Below the pieces are notes generated by a model that saw nothing but the letters and a program-made list of their open reading frames with translations, ran no database searches and was not told the DNA's origin. Shown in pieces: positions 17,474 to 26,235 of a stretch of DNA of 64,000 bases. The first letter of the stretch is position 1. Each line of letters begins with the position of its first letter. Both the position numbers and the translations under genes were made by a program. Origin of the DNA: Acinetobacter suaedae. Its GTDB lineage: Bacteria > Pseudomonadota > Gammaproteobacteria > Pseudomonadales > Moraxellaceae. The DNA lies in NCBI RefSeq assembly GCF_008630915.1, contig NZ_CP043909.1:1736001-1800000 (forward strand). The letters run 5' to 3'.

Positions 17474-18061
17474 CTATTTTTTTAAAAAACCACCCACTAG
17501 ATTCAAAACATTTTGAATATCATTATTTGCTTCTTGTGGATTAGTGCCGCTCCCTTGTGGCGTTAGAGAGTCGATCACCTGCGGTAAAACAGAAGCGATC
17601 GCACCATAAATCTCCTGTTTAGGTGCTTGAGTCTGCTGAGCAACCTGCTCTACATCTTGATCGTCAAACAAACTCTGCATGTTTTGAGTTGGTATATCTG
17701 TATTATTTGGCTGATTAGGATCAACCCAACTTTGTACTTGGTTCGCCAAACCTGCATTTTTTAATTTGTCCAACGCACCTTGCAAACCACCTTGTTTTTG
17801 AATCCAACCCAAAATTAGGGGTAAAACGGCTATGAGCAAAGTTTGAGCTGAATTTCCACCTTTAGCACTACTTTGTTGATTACCTCCATTCAACTGGCCA
17901 AGCACAGAACCGAGTATTCCGCCCAAACCGCCCTGTTGGTTGGAGTTGCCTTGTTGTCCTAATACAGAGCCAAGAATACTACCAAGTCCACCACTCGATT
18001 GTTGCTGACCGCCTAAAGCTTGCTTTGCTAACATCTCAACGATATTGGTTAAATCTGTCAT
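17474..18061 (-). CDS. DUF937/YidB-like protein
   Basis: The 195-residue protein has Gln/Gly-rich repeats near the N-terminus (GLGSILGSVLGQ occurs twice in similar form), then LLIAVLPLILGWIQKQGGLQG and LANQVQSWVDPNQPN, the YidB/DUF937 pattern. These proteins are cytoplasmic or loosely membrane-linked and have no assigned role. The 12-residue repeat (GGLGSILGSVLGQ, then GGLGGILGSVLGQ) may vary in copy number among strains. Start ATG at 18059-18061. Confidence 0.8.
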   Translation of the reverse strand: MTDLTNIVEMLAKQALGGQQQSSGGLGSILGSVLGQQGNSNQQGGLGGILGSVLGQLNGGNQQSSAKGGNSAQTLLIAVLPLILGWIQKQGGLQGALDKLKNAGLANQVQSWVDPNQPNNTDIPTQNMQSLFDDQDVEQVAQQTQAPKQEIYGAIASVLPQVIDSLTPQGSGTNPQEANNDIQNVLNLVGGFLKK

Positions 18062-18207
18062 GACACATATGTTCCTTTGGAATATTTATCCAAAAAGCAT
18101 ACGCTGCTTTGAAAGTACAAAACAAAGTTGAATTGTTAATTTTTGCAAGAACTTGCAACACATATTCAATCAGATAATATTGATCAAATAGATCATCATA
18201 TAGTGAT

Positions 18208-18669
18208 TTACCAACGAAATTTATTCCAGTTCTCTGGGTTCGCCCAAAACTTGGAATTAAACCAATCAGGCACATGTTTATAGGTCAAAATATTAAACTG
18301 CCACAAGGCAAAATTGCTTTCATGTGTCGTTTTATCAATTAATTGGGTAAAACCAAGTGAGCGTAATAATTTTTCGTCATCAATCTTACTCACAACCACA
18401 ATTCTTTTAGCCATAAGGTCTCGTAGCTTCACCAATAACTGTGCTTTTTGTGTTTCGGTGATAATTTGCATTTCTTCTGTATCAAATAATACAAAACCTA
18501 AATCATAACGCTGTGTAAAAGGCAGATTTAAGAAGTCAGTTACGTTAAAATAATCCCATTGAATTGAAGCATTTTGGTCAATCTGTTGACCAATACAAAG
18601 TGCAGTATGTATAGGCTGTTCCTGAGATAAATCGTCTAGCATAGAAGTGATGACATTTTGTTCAGCCAT
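18208..18669 (-). CDS. Conserved hypothetical protein (DUF6231-like)
   Basis: The 153-residue protein has FNVTDFLNLPFTQRYDLGFVLFD, LLVKLRDLMAKRIVVVSK and a Trp/Asn-rich C-terminus (VPDWFNSKFWANPENWNKF). The layout (acidic strand, then a VLFD strand, then a helix with RIVVVS) resembles a degenerate methyltransferase-like fold, and I believe it belongs to DUF6231, but no SAM motif is present. It is divergent from the DUF2797 gene, with 38 bases between its start and that gene's start. Start ATG at 18667-18669. Confidence 0.6.
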   Translation of the reverse strand: MAEQNVITSMLDDLSQEQPIHTALCIGQQIDQNASIQWDYFNVTDFLNLPFTQRYDLGFVLFDTEEMQIITETQKAQLLVKLRDLMAKRIVVVSKIDDEKLLRSLGFTQLIDKTTHESNFALWQFNILTYKHVPDWFNSKFWANPENWNKFRW

Positions 18670-18707
18670 AACTGCCCCCCTTGATTGAGAAAGATGAGAG
18701 TTTATTC

Positions 18708-19577
18708 ATGGAACTACAAGGCATTTGTCATAAAATGCATGCAGCACTCACAGCGCATAGTGTAACTGATCAATCAACGCACAAGGCAAATGTTGAATAT
18801 AAATTTATATTAGATCGTTCAGAAACTGACCTGCCATTTAATCTTGGTCAAGAACTTGAAATTGAATGGACTGGTAATATTTTTTGTACCTCTTGCGGAG
18901 CTAAAACCCCCAAATCATATTCACAAGGACACTGTTTTAAGTGCTTTAAGACCAAAGCTGAATGTGATTTATGTATTATGAAGCCTGAAACTTGTCATTA
19001 TCATCTTGGTACTTGTCGTGAAGATGATTTTGCACATCAAGTCTGCTTCCAACCCCATATTGTATATTTAGCAAATTCGAGTGCGCTCAAAATCGGGATT
19101 ACTCGTATCGTAAATATGCCAACACGTTGGTTGGACCAAGGGGCAACTCAAGCACTTCCTATTCTTAAAGTCGGTTCACGCCGTTTATCAGGACATTTAG
19201 AAACCATGTTCGGGACACAGATTGCAGACAAGACTGACTGGCGAAAACTCCTTAAAGGTGAAGCAGAACCACTGAACTTGGTTGAACAACGTGATCAAAT
19301 CATCGAGGAGTTTGCTCCAAAAATTCAAAGCATTCGTGAGGAGTTCAGTCAAAATCTTGAGTTTGATGAGGGTTTAGAGTTCTTAGACAATGAATTGCCA
19401 CATGAATTCATTTACCCTGTTGAGCATTATCCTGAAAAAATTAAATCCTTGAATTTAGATAAAACCCCAAAAATCCGTGGTGTATTACAGGGTATTAAAG
19501 GTCAGTATTTATTATTGGACATTGGTGTCATCAATATTCGTAAATACACTGGTTATGAGTTAATTCTACGTGCATAA
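18708..19577 (+). CDS. DUF2797 protein with Cys-rich zinc motif
   Basis: The protein has about 289 residues. A Cys-rich segment with FCTSCGAKTPKSYSQGHCFKC, then CDLCIMKPETCHYHLGTC forms likely zinc sites; then comes VYLANSSALKIGITR, a GIY-YIG-like element in DUF2797 proteins, with MPTRWLDQGA. Function is unknown. The frame is open from a TTG at 18681, but ATG at 18708 has GAGAG at good spacing and is preferred. A strong terminator follows. Confidence 0.8.
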   Translation: MELQGICHKMHAALTAHSVTDQSTHKANVEYKFILDRSETDLPFNLGQELEIEWTGNIFCTSCGAKTPKSYSQGHCFKCFKTKAECDLCIMKPETCHYHLGTCREDDFAHQVCFQPHIVYLANSSALKIGITRIVNMPTRWLDQGATQALPILKVGSRRLSGHLETMFGTQIADKTDWRKLLKGEAEPLNLVEQRDQIIEEFAPKIQSIREEFSQNLEFDEGLEFLDNELPHEFIYPVEHYPEKIKSLNLDKTPKIRGVLQGIKGQYLLLDIGVINIRKYTGYELILRA

Positions 19578-19580
19578 GTA

Positions 19581-19608
19581 AAAAGGTGGCATTTATAAGC
19601 CACCTTTT
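19581..19608. terminator. Bidirectional terminator between DUF2797 gene and lpxB
   Basis: AAAAGGTGGC (19581-19590) and GCCACCTTTT (19599-19608) form a 10-bp stem with an 8-base loop and T runs on the plus strand. Confidence 0.85.
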
Positions 19609-19610
19609 TT

Positions 19611-20795
19611 TTAATTCGACTCAGTTTCCAGACAATGCAAAATCGCTTGAACTGGATCCTCAGTATCTCCGGAAATCAATCGTTTATGCATACTCAAATG
19701 TTGCATCATTTGAATGTGTGCTGTTTCATGATCCATCAATCTTTCAATGTCAGCAGCTAAATTTTGTGGGGTAGCATCGGCTTGTATAAGTTCCTCGATC
19801 ACTTTCTTACCGGCAATAATATTGGGTAATGAGTAATATGGAATTTTGACTAAGAATTTTGCAATAAGATACGTTAACCAATTCAACTTATAAAAAGTTA
19901 CCATCGGTCGATGTAATAGCATGGCTTCCAGCGTTGCTGTACCCGATGCAAGTGCCACAATGTCACTGGCACTCATCACCATACGGCCAATTTTTGATTC
20001 TGAATCAATGTTTTCCAGAATATGAATTTTCGACTTGAGTGTGATATCTAGATTTAAAATGCCCTGTTCAATTTGATGTTTACGTGCTTCATTAATGGCA
20101 GGAATCAGAAACTCTAACTCAGGATATTTACGATGTAGAATCTCTGCAGCACCAGTGAGTAAAGGCAATAAACGTTCAATTTCACCACGACGGCTACCAG
20201 GTAATAATGCAATATGTATTTTATCTGCAGATAAACCGAGTTGATGTTTTGCTTCAATAATTGGATTTTTTAATGGCAATTGTTTAGCGAGCGGATGTCC
20301 AACGAATGCAGCCGCAACCTCATAATTTTCATAGAATGTTTTTTCAAATGGAAATAGACATAATACAAGGTCAATACTACGTTTGATGCCATGAACACGC
20401 CCCTGACGCCATGCCCATACTGATGGGCTTACGTATTGTACTGTTTTGATCGGTAGATTCTTTTCCTTGATCGTTTTCGATAAACGCAAATTGAAATCAG
20501 GCGCATCAATACCAATAAAAATATCAACTGGACGCTCTGTCCAACGTTCAACCAAACCATCGCGTACTGCAAACAACTTTTTCAGATCTTTTAAAACTTC
20601 TACAATCCCCATAACAGATAATATTTCCATAGGATAATAACTATGAAAACCTTCTGCGATCATTTGTGGACCGCCAATCCCCTCAAACTCAGCATCAATT
20701 CCTTGTTCGCGAAAACTCCGCATGAGTTTTACCCCGAGCGTATCTCCTGAAACTTCCCCGACAACGATGCCAATTTTTAGTTTTTGCTTTAACAA
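19611..20795 (-). CDS. lpxB: Lipid-A-disaccharide synthase
   Basis: The protein has about 394 residues. This GT-B glycosyltransferase joins UDP-2,3-diacylglucosamine and lipid X in lipid A synthesis at the inner membrane. Seen: KIGIVVGEVSGDTLGVKLM at the N-terminus, VSPSVWAWRQGR, IALLPGSRRGEIERLLPLL and ALASGTATLEAMLLHRPMV (nucleotide-binding end). The frame runs up to GTG at 20855, but family similarity starts at KLKIG, so TTG at 20795 (20 codons later) is my preferred start; the GTG is possible. Other lpx genes are not adjacent here (lpxA is at the far end of the window). Confidence 0.9.
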   Translation of the reverse strand: MLKQKLKIGIVVGEVSGDTLGVKLMRSFREQGIDAEFEGIGGPQMIAEGFHSYYPMEILSVMGIVEVLKDLKKLFAVRDGLVERWTERPVDIFIGIDAPDFNLRLSKTIKEKNLPIKTVQYVSPSVWAWRQGRVHGIKRSIDLVLCLFPFEKTFYENYEVAAAFVGHPLAKQLPLKNPIIEAKHQLGLSADKIHIALLPGSRRGEIERLLPLLTGAAEILHRKYPELEFLIPAINEARKHQIEQGILNLDITLKSKIHILENIDSESKIGRMVMSASDIVALASGTATLEAMLLHRPMVTFYKLNWLTYLIAKFLVKIPYYSLPNIIAGKKVIEELIQADATPQNLAADIERLMDHETAHIQMMQHLSMHKRLISGDTEDPVQAILHCLETESN

Positions 20796-21044
20796 GACCT
20801 GCGCCCCATTCAAAAGTTTAAAAGATTCTAACAGAATGATTTTACATCGAATCACTGTAAATAATTTAATTTGTTCTCGATTGGTGAAAATGATCCCAAT
20901 CTAATAAATCATTTTACAATCAAAAAATTATCTAGAATTGCGATGATTTACAGATTGCGTACTGATACATGAATCATTAAGATAAACAAGAATCATTTAC
21001 ATATGTGATTCTTTATCTCCCTTTCTACCTTTATAAGTACACTT

Positions 21045-21338
21045 ATGGCCAAGTCAGCTTCCCCATCATTTGTCTACCGAATGAGTATTTTCTATCGTTT
21101 CGTTCTGATATTTGTATTGGGTTATTTCTGTATGCTGTATTTGAGCTTAAGTCTTACTGAATTATTTGCCTCCTTATTCGCCAAAGCCGAAGCTATCTTT
21201 TTGGCAGCCTTTATCTCTATCCTATTTTATGTTTGTTTCGTCCTCATCGGCTTCTGCACCAATTCTTTAATTAAACTTACTTTGATTAGCTCAATTTTAT
21301 TGGCCGTTTTGTTTGGCTTATCAGTAGGTCTAAGTTAA
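21045..21338 (+). CDS. DUF3649 membrane protein
   Basis: The 97-residue protein has three hydrophobic helices (FVLIFVLGYFCMLYLSLSL, AIFLAAFISILFYVCFVLIGF and the C-terminal IKLTLISSILLAVLFGLSV), the DUF3649 form found before PepSY-associated reductases. The stop codon overlaps the ATG of the next gene, so they are coupled. The same trio (DUF3649, PepSY, DUF3325) recurs in the siderophore cluster at 37619-39754. Confidence 0.75.
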   Translation: MAKSASPSFVYRMSIFYRFVLIFVLGYFCMLYLSLSLTELFASLFAKAEAIFLAAFISILFYVCFVLIGFCTNSLIKLTLISSILLAVLFGLSVGLS

Positions 21339-22894
21339 TGGGAAATAAAGGTGTTCGCCAATCAATGGCATGGTTGCACGCATGGACTGGATTAATTTTT
21401 GGATGGTTATTATTTGCTATTTTTTTAATGGGAACGAGTTCCTACTATCGCCACCATATAAACCTGTGGATGCAACCACAACTGGCTGAATATCAAATTA
21501 ATCAAGACACAGCAATTCAAACTGCAACACAGTATTTGGAAAAAAATGCTACAGATGCGAAATCATGGTTTTTAAGCATCGCCAATCAGGATCAACCCGT
21601 AAATAAAATTTATTGGGAGAAAGCTGACGGTGCTTATGAAAGTCGTACTTTAGATGCAAATACAGGACAAGAATTACAGCTTTCAGCAACGCAAGGCGGA
21701 GAGTTTTTCTATCGTTTCCATTATCAATTGTATGGAATGCCTGTTTTGATTGGGCGATTAATTGCAAGTTTAGCGGCATTTGTAATGCTTATTGTTTTAA
21801 TTTCAGGGATTATTACTCACAAAAAAATAATTACTGATTTTTTTACTTTAAGAACATTCAAGTCTCAACGCTCATGGCTTGATTTCCATAACGTATCTTC
21901 GGTTGTAGCACTACCTTTCTTTCTGACCATTACTTTTACAGGTTTGGCTATATTCTTTTATCTGTATCTACCCTTAGGGATGAAAAAACTCTATCCAGAT
22001 AATCCTTATCAATATTTTACTGAAATTCGAACCATTACCGAAACACAGCAATCAAATGCAGTGCCTCTGCCGTTTAAAGCTGTACCTGTATCTGAATTAT
22101 TGAAACAGGTCCACCAGCAATGGGGAAATCAAGCACTAGCCACCATTGAGGCAAAAAATCCCAATACAGATCAAGCAATCATTACCTTTAAGCAACTTGA
22201 AGATCGTTCGATTACACTTGATCAAGCCCAAATCAGTTTTAACCATACAGGTAAAATTCTAACGAATACGAGAAATAACAGTCCTATTGCAACTTTGAAT
22301 TTTGGCGTTTATAGCCTTCATATGGCGACTTTCGCTCAACCAATCCTTAGACTGGCTTTTTTCCTTTCTGGGATTCTAGGCTGTTTAATGATTGCTTCAG
22401 GTTTGTTGTTATGGAGCTTAAAACGTCAGATTCAAAATAAGTCAAATCAGTTCCATTTTGGTTACTACTTGGTTGACCGTTTGAATATTGCAACTTTTAT
22501 CGGCTTACCTATCGCTATGCTGAGCTATTTATTTGCAAATCGTTTCGTACATATCTCAGAAAACACGCCAAACTATGAAATTTATACGTTCTTTAGCATT
22601 TGGCTCTTCAGCTTTATCGTAGCTTTATTCACAAAGAAACAGTATTTATGGAAATCTCAAATTGCTATTTTCGGCTTACTCGCAATCAGCTTGCCAAGCT
22701 ACAACCTTATTTATCTAATTAATAATCAATTAGTTTCAAATTTAAATAGTTATTGGCTGTTTTTACGAATAGATCTATTTTTCATTTTTTGTGCATTGTT
22801 CGCCTTATTTATATATCGCAACATCCAACCCATTCAAATGAAAGCAACACAAAAGATCATGACAAAATTAGCTAAATCAAAGGTGGCAACATGA
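21338..22894 (+). CDS. PepSY-associated TM helix protein (ferric reductase-like)
   Basis: The 518-residue inner-membrane protein starts MGNKGVRQSMAWLHAWTGLIFGWLLFAIF, then has PepSY regions in the periplasmic loop (about 70-110) and the HKKIITDFFTLRTFKSQRSWLDFHNVSSVVALPF segment described in pieces here: ITHKKI, RSWLDFHN. His residues in WLHAWTG, FYRFHYQLYG, WLDFHNV and YSLHMATF could bind heme, as in FoxB/PiuB-type ferric-siderophore reductases. Overlaps both neighbours by 1-4 bases. Its siderophore is unknown. Confidence 0.82.
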   Translation: MGNKGVRQSMAWLHAWTGLIFGWLLFAIFLMGTSSYYRHHINLWMQPQLAEYQINQDTAIQTATQYLEKNATDAKSWFLSIANQDQPVNKIYWEKADGAYESRTLDANTGQELQLSATQGGEFFYRFHYQLYGMPVLIGRLIASLAAFVMLIVLISGIITHKKIITDFFTLRTFKSQRSWLDFHNVSSVVALPFFLTITFTGLAIFFYLYLPLGMKKLYPDNPYQYFTEIRTITETQQSNAVPLPFKAVPVSELLKQVHQQWGNQALATIEAKNPNTDQAIITFKQLEDRSITLDQAQISFNHTGKILTNTRNNSPIATLNFGVYSLHMATFAQPILRLAFFLSGILGCLMIASGLLLWSLKRQIQNKSNQFHFGYYLVDRLNIATFIGLPIAMLSYLFANRFVHISENTPNYEIYTFFSIWLFSFIVALFTKKQYLWKSQIAIFGLLAISLPSYNLIYLINNQLVSNLNSYWLFLRIDLFFIFCALFALFIYRNIQPIQMKATQKIMTKLAKSKVAT

Positions 22895-23178
22895 TCCTTA
22901 TAAGTATGTTTCTCATCTTGATTGGTATGTTCATCGTCTACGAATGTAGCGATAAAAGAATCAATAAATCCCCATATCAGCATCACATCAAACAATTTAG
23001 ATTGATCTTGAGATATCTTGCTTTCTTTAGTTTTTTCACCGCTGGCGGTTTACTCTGTTGGGAATATGGTCGTTCTATTGGTTTTATTAGCTGGTGGATC
23101 TTCGCCACCCCAATTACCTTCTTTTTGATCTTATGGGTTAATCCACTAAAACAAAATAAGAAAAGAGAAAGCTCATAG
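22891..23178 (+). CDS. DUF3325 membrane protein
   Basis: The 95-residue protein has three hydrophobic segments (MILISMFLILIGMFIVYECS, FFSFFTAGGLLCWEYG, WWIFATPITFFLILWV), the DUF3325 type that accompanies PepSY reductases. ATG overlaps the end of the PepSY gene (ATGATC overlap). A terminator follows. Confidence 0.75.
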   Translation: MILISMFLILIGMFIVYECSDKRINKSPYQHHIKQFRLILRYLAFFSFFTAGGLLCWEYGRSIGFISWWIFATPITFFLILWVNPLKQNKKRESS

Positions 23179-23179
23179 T

Positions 23180-23215
23180 AAAAGATATTCACTCCATCAG
23201 GAATGAATATCTTTT
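23180..23215. terminator. Bidirectional terminator
   Basis: AAAAGATATTCA (23180-23191) and TGAATATCTTTT (23204-23215) form a perfect 12-bp stem with a 12-base loop between convergent units. Confidence 0.8.
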
Positions 23216-23227
23216 ATCTTAAATGAA

Positions 23228-23404
23228 TTAATGATTGTGGTTTTTATGCTCTTCAGCTGTGTCCACTTTTTCTTTGCAACACTTCATTTTTTCACAGCAA
23301 TCCTTTTTATTTACCATTTCTTTGCAACAATCAGACGCTGCAAATGTTGGAGCTGTTACGATAAAAAATACTGCTGCTAGCGTGATTTTTTTTAGATTTA
23401 ACAT
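23228..23404 (-). CDS. Cys-rich secreted small protein (58 residues)
   Basis: This short gene is easily missed. The minus strand reads MLNLKKITLAAVFFIVTAPT, then FAASDCCKEMVNKKDCCEKM and KCCKEKVDTAEEHKNHNH and a stop. A signal peptide is followed by about 35 residues with three CC pairs and three His near the end, a composition fitting a periplasmic metal-binding protein (copper, zinc or iron). AGG lies 8 bases before ATG. It follows the 122-residue His-rich secreted protein by 47 bases on the same strand, so they are probably one operon. The overlapping plus-strand frame at 23235 is a shadow. Confidence 0.65.
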   Translation of the reverse strand: MLNLKKITLAAVFFIVTAPTFAASDCCKEMVNKKDCCEKMKCCKEKVDTAEEHKNHNH

Positions 23405-23451
23405 AATGATACCTATCTATAATAAAGTTAATTTTAGTTTGTAATTTATTA

Positions 23452-23820
23452 TCAGACACTTGGAGGTCTGTAAGGTACATGATGGATACCAATTGTTAAA
23501 ACATCAGAATAATTAAAATGAGAAGAACTGGTGTAATCCATTGATTGATCAAACAAAGAATGCATTACATCCAACATTATCACTAAACAACAAAAACTCT
23601 TATTACAGTGTTTTTGATCTATTTCGTCGAACATCCCAACTACATGCTGACTCATTTCACAATGATGAGCATTTTTATGTGGAGCGAAAAGTTTTGCTTC
23701 CATGTTATGTTTTTCATTAATTTCGAACGTACTCGTATAGCTATTTGTCGTAAAACAAATCGCTAAAAAGACGAAAATTATCCGAATAACTCTAAACATA
23801 AGATCTTTGTTAAATTGCAT
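23452..23820 (-). CDS. His/Cys-rich secreted protein, CopL-like
   Basis: The 122-residue protein has a hydrophobic N-terminus (VIRIIFVFLAICFTTNSYTS) as signal or anchor. The rest has many His and Cys: KNAHHCEMSQHVVGMF, QKHCNKSFCCLVIMLDVMHS, and IGIHHVPYRPPSV at the end. The layout resembles CopL or DUF2946-type copper-linked proteins, where a His-rich loop, a Cys pair, and a terminal Pro-rich RPP motif recur, but the match is weak. Followed by the 58-residue Cys-rich protein. The ATG at 23797-23799 is an alternative start. Confidence 0.5.
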   Translation of the reverse strand: MQFNKDLMFRVIRIIFVFLAICFTTNSYTSTFEINEKHNMEAKLFAPHKNAHHCEMSQHVVGMFDEIDQKHCNKSFCCLVIMLDVMHSLFDQSMDYTSSSHFNYSDVLTIGIHHVPYRPPSV

Positions 23821-24010
23821 CCTAGCATTTTGACAGAATAAATGATCTTATTTACTCAATGCAATTAAATAACGATCGATAACATTTCCAACTGATTCAA
23901 CATAATTTCTTTATCTTTTTTTTGCATAAGTAAATCATTTTTCATCACAACGCCTTATACAAAACAAGCATAAGATATGCTGTTTTCTGTATAAATTAGG
24001 CATATCAGCA

Positions 24011-24898
24011 ATGTTTGGTCCCATTGAATTTATTTTAGCTGGCGTATTGGTTGGTTTCTGCGTAGGAATCACTGGTGTCGGCGGTGGTTCATTGATGACA
24101 CCAATCCTAATCAGTTTATTCAAAATTGAACCTCATATTGCGATTGGTACAGATTTGCTTTATGCCTCGATCTCTAAGTTTTGTGGTTCTTTGGTTCATG
24201 CCAAAAAACTAAATATTGTCTGGCCGATTGTCATATGGCTTGCACTGGGTAGTATCCCTGCTTCCTTTGCCACAACTTGGGTACTTGAGCATCATCTTAG
24301 TCAATCTACGCACTATAAATCAGTGCTTACTATGGTGTTAGGCGTGATGCTGACCTTAACAGGCATTTCAATTATATTTCGTGCTCAGATTGAGAAGTTT
24401 TTTGATCGTTTTAGAAATCGTGAACAAGCGAATATGGAAAGTGAACAGCATGCTCTCCAACACAAACGCCGTTATATTTGGATTATGGGCGTTGTATTAG
24501 GTGTGTTGGTTACCCTTTCATCTGTTGGGGCGGGTGCTTTCGGTATTATGGCATTGGTTTTAATGTTTCCAAATTTACCTATGATTCGCATTATCGGCTC
24601 GGATGTCGTGCATGCAGTATTATTAACAGCTGTCGCTGGCTTAGGCCATATGTCTTCTGGCAATGTTGATTTCAGCTTATTAATGTGGTTATTGGTTGGC
24701 TCTATTCCTGCCATTGTTGTAGGTACACTGATTAGCTCTCGATTGCCTGAAAGATTTATCAGAAAAATATTAGGGATAACGCTCTTCGCACTCGGTTTAA
24801 ACTTTATTGTGAATCCTGTAAAAGCAAAACCTAAGCCTGTTGAAACAGCTCAAGTGGTCATGAATCAACACACAACTCATTCTACGACAATAGTTTAA
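24011..24898 (+). CDS. TauE/SafE family permease
   Basis: The 295-residue inner-membrane protein has two half-repeats with GxGGGSLMTPIL (about 22-33) and GAGAFGIMALVLMFPNL in the second half, the TauE/SafE signature, and about eight helices. Such permeases export sulfite, sulfonates or related organic anions; the substrate here is unknown. Length is normal. It is flanked by the convergent His/Cys unit and by aroG and is probably a single-gene unit. Confidence 0.85.
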   Translation: MFGPIEFILAGVLVGFCVGITGVGGGSLMTPILISLFKIEPHIAIGTDLLYASISKFCGSLVHAKKLNIVWPIVIWLALGSIPASFATTWVLEHHLSQSTHYKSVLTMVLGVMLTLTGISIIFRAQIEKFFDRFRNREQANMESEQHALQHKRRYIWIMGVVLGVLVTLSSVGAGAFGIMALVLMFPNLPMIRIIGSDVVHAVLLTAVAGLGHMSSGNVDFSLLMWLLVGSIPAIVVGTLISSRLPERFIRKILGITLFALGLNFIVNPVKAKPKPVETAQVVMNQHTTHSTTIV

Positions 24899-25016
24899 GT
24901 CTTAAATAGCCGATTGTTTATACACAATTTGTTTTAATCGCTAGTTAATCAATCGGTTTTTCGTGCTATATTCGTAGACAAATTAACCTCTTCTTTCGAT
25001 TGAATTTGTGACAGCA

Positions 25017-26108
25017 ATGAATACTCTACAGTCAAATCCAGTTTCTCAGCCAGATATCGACGACGTTAACATTAAAAGTATCCAAACTTTGATTACTCCT
25101 GCAGAACTCAAACGTGATCTTCCTTTATCAGAAATCGCCTCTCAAACTGTACTTAAAGGACGTAATACCGTTCGTAATATTTTGGATGGTAATGATAAAC
25201 GCTTGTTTGTCGTCATTGGACCATGCTCGATTCATGATCCTAAAGCTGCTCATGAGTATGCTGACCGTTTAAAAGTATTAAGCGAAAAAGTAAAAGATAC
25301 GCTTTACATCATCATGCGTGTGTATTTTGAGAAACCACGTACGACTGTTGGTTGGAAAGGTTTAATTAACGATCCTGATATGAATGACTCTTTCAATATC
25401 GAAAAAGGACTACATATTGGTCGTGGATTGCTGCTCGAATTGAATGAAAAAGGCTTACCTTGTGCAACTGAAGCACTTGATCCCAACTCACCGCAATACT
25501 ATCAAGACTTGATTTCTTGGTCAGCAATTGGTGCGCGTACTACAGAAAGCCAAACACACCGTGAAATGTCGTCAGGCTTATCTTCACCTGTAGGTTTCAA
25601 AAATGGTACGGATGGTGGTTTAACAGTTGCAACCAATGCAATGCAATCCGTTAAACATGGTCATAGCTTCTTGGGTCTAAATGAAAATGGCCAAGTTGCA
25701 ATTATCAATACCAAAGGGAACCCATATGCTCATGTGGTTTTACGTGGTGGTAATGGCAAACCAAACTATGATGCAACTTCAGTTGCAGAAGCGGAAGCAG
25801 CTTTAGCAAAAGCTAAAGTCAGCACCAAAATCATGATCGATACCAGTCATGCCAACTCAAACAAAGACCCGTATTTACAGCCATTGGTTTTGAAAAACAT
25901 CACAGAGCAAATTCTTGATGGCAACAAATCAATCGTGGGTATCATGGTTGAAAGTCACTTAAAAGGTGGTCGTCAGGATATTCCTGAAAATTTATGCGAC
26001 CTAGAATACGGCAAATCTGTAACCGATGGTTGTATTGATTGGGAAACCACTGAAAAAGCATTATTAGAAATGCATGAAGCATTGAAAGATGTTTTACCAA
26101 ATCGTTAA
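25017..26108 (+). CDS. aroG: 3-deoxy-7-phosphoheptulonate synthase, class I
   Basis: The protein has about 363 residues. Condenses phosphoenolpyruvate and erythrose-4-phosphate in the shikimate pathway. Seen: FVVIGPCSIHDPKAAHEYAD (PEP and metal site), RVYFEKPRTTVGWKGLINDP, SGLSSPVGFKNGTDG, IMIDTSHANSNKD, VGIMVESHLKGGRQ. These fit the AroF/AroG/AroH type; which feedback class is not shown. GTG at 25008 gives 3 more residues; ATG at 25017 is preferred though neither has a strong SD. Terminated by a strong hairpin. Confidence 0.92.
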   Translation: MNTLQSNPVSQPDIDDVNIKSIQTLITPAELKRDLPLSEIASQTVLKGRNTVRNILDGNDKRLFVVIGPCSIHDPKAAHEYADRLKVLSEKVKDTLYIIMRVYFEKPRTTVGWKGLINDPDMNDSFNIEKGLHIGRGLLLELNEKGLPCATEALDPNSPQYYQDLISWSAIGARTTESQTHREMSSGLSSPVGFKNGTDGGLTVATNAMQSVKHGHSFLGLNENGQVAIINTKGNPYAHVVLRGGNGKPNYDATSVAEAEAALAKAKVSTKIMIDTSHANSNKDPYLQPLVLKNITEQILDGNKSIVGIMVESHLKGGRQDIPENLCDLEYGKSVTDGCIDWETTEKALLEMHEALKDVLPNR

Positions 26109-26123
26109 TCTTTAAATAGATGT

Positions 26124-26149
26124 AAAGCAGGCTCTCATGAGCCTGCTTT
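26124..26149 (+). terminator. Terminator after DAHP synthase
   Basis: AAAGCAGGCTC (26124-26134) and GAGCCTGCTTT (26139-26149) form a perfect 11-bp stem with a TCAT loop and a T-run tail. Confidence 0.88.
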
Positions 26150-26235
26150 TTTATTGATAAATCAAGTATATTTTGAACTGTAACATTTTTTTATTTATAC
26201 TGCTGCCACATTTCCCCCTACGACGTCTCGTTGAT

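Noticed and set aside
20960..21044. Fur box before the DUF3649-PepSY-DUF3325 trio
   Set aside because: The best 19-base alignment I could find reaches only 11 of 19 positions, well below the siderophore sites.
23235..23444. Plus-strand open frame of 69 codons
   Set aside because: It is the shadow of the Cys-rich secreted gene on the minus strand, which has a signal peptide and a ribosome binding site.
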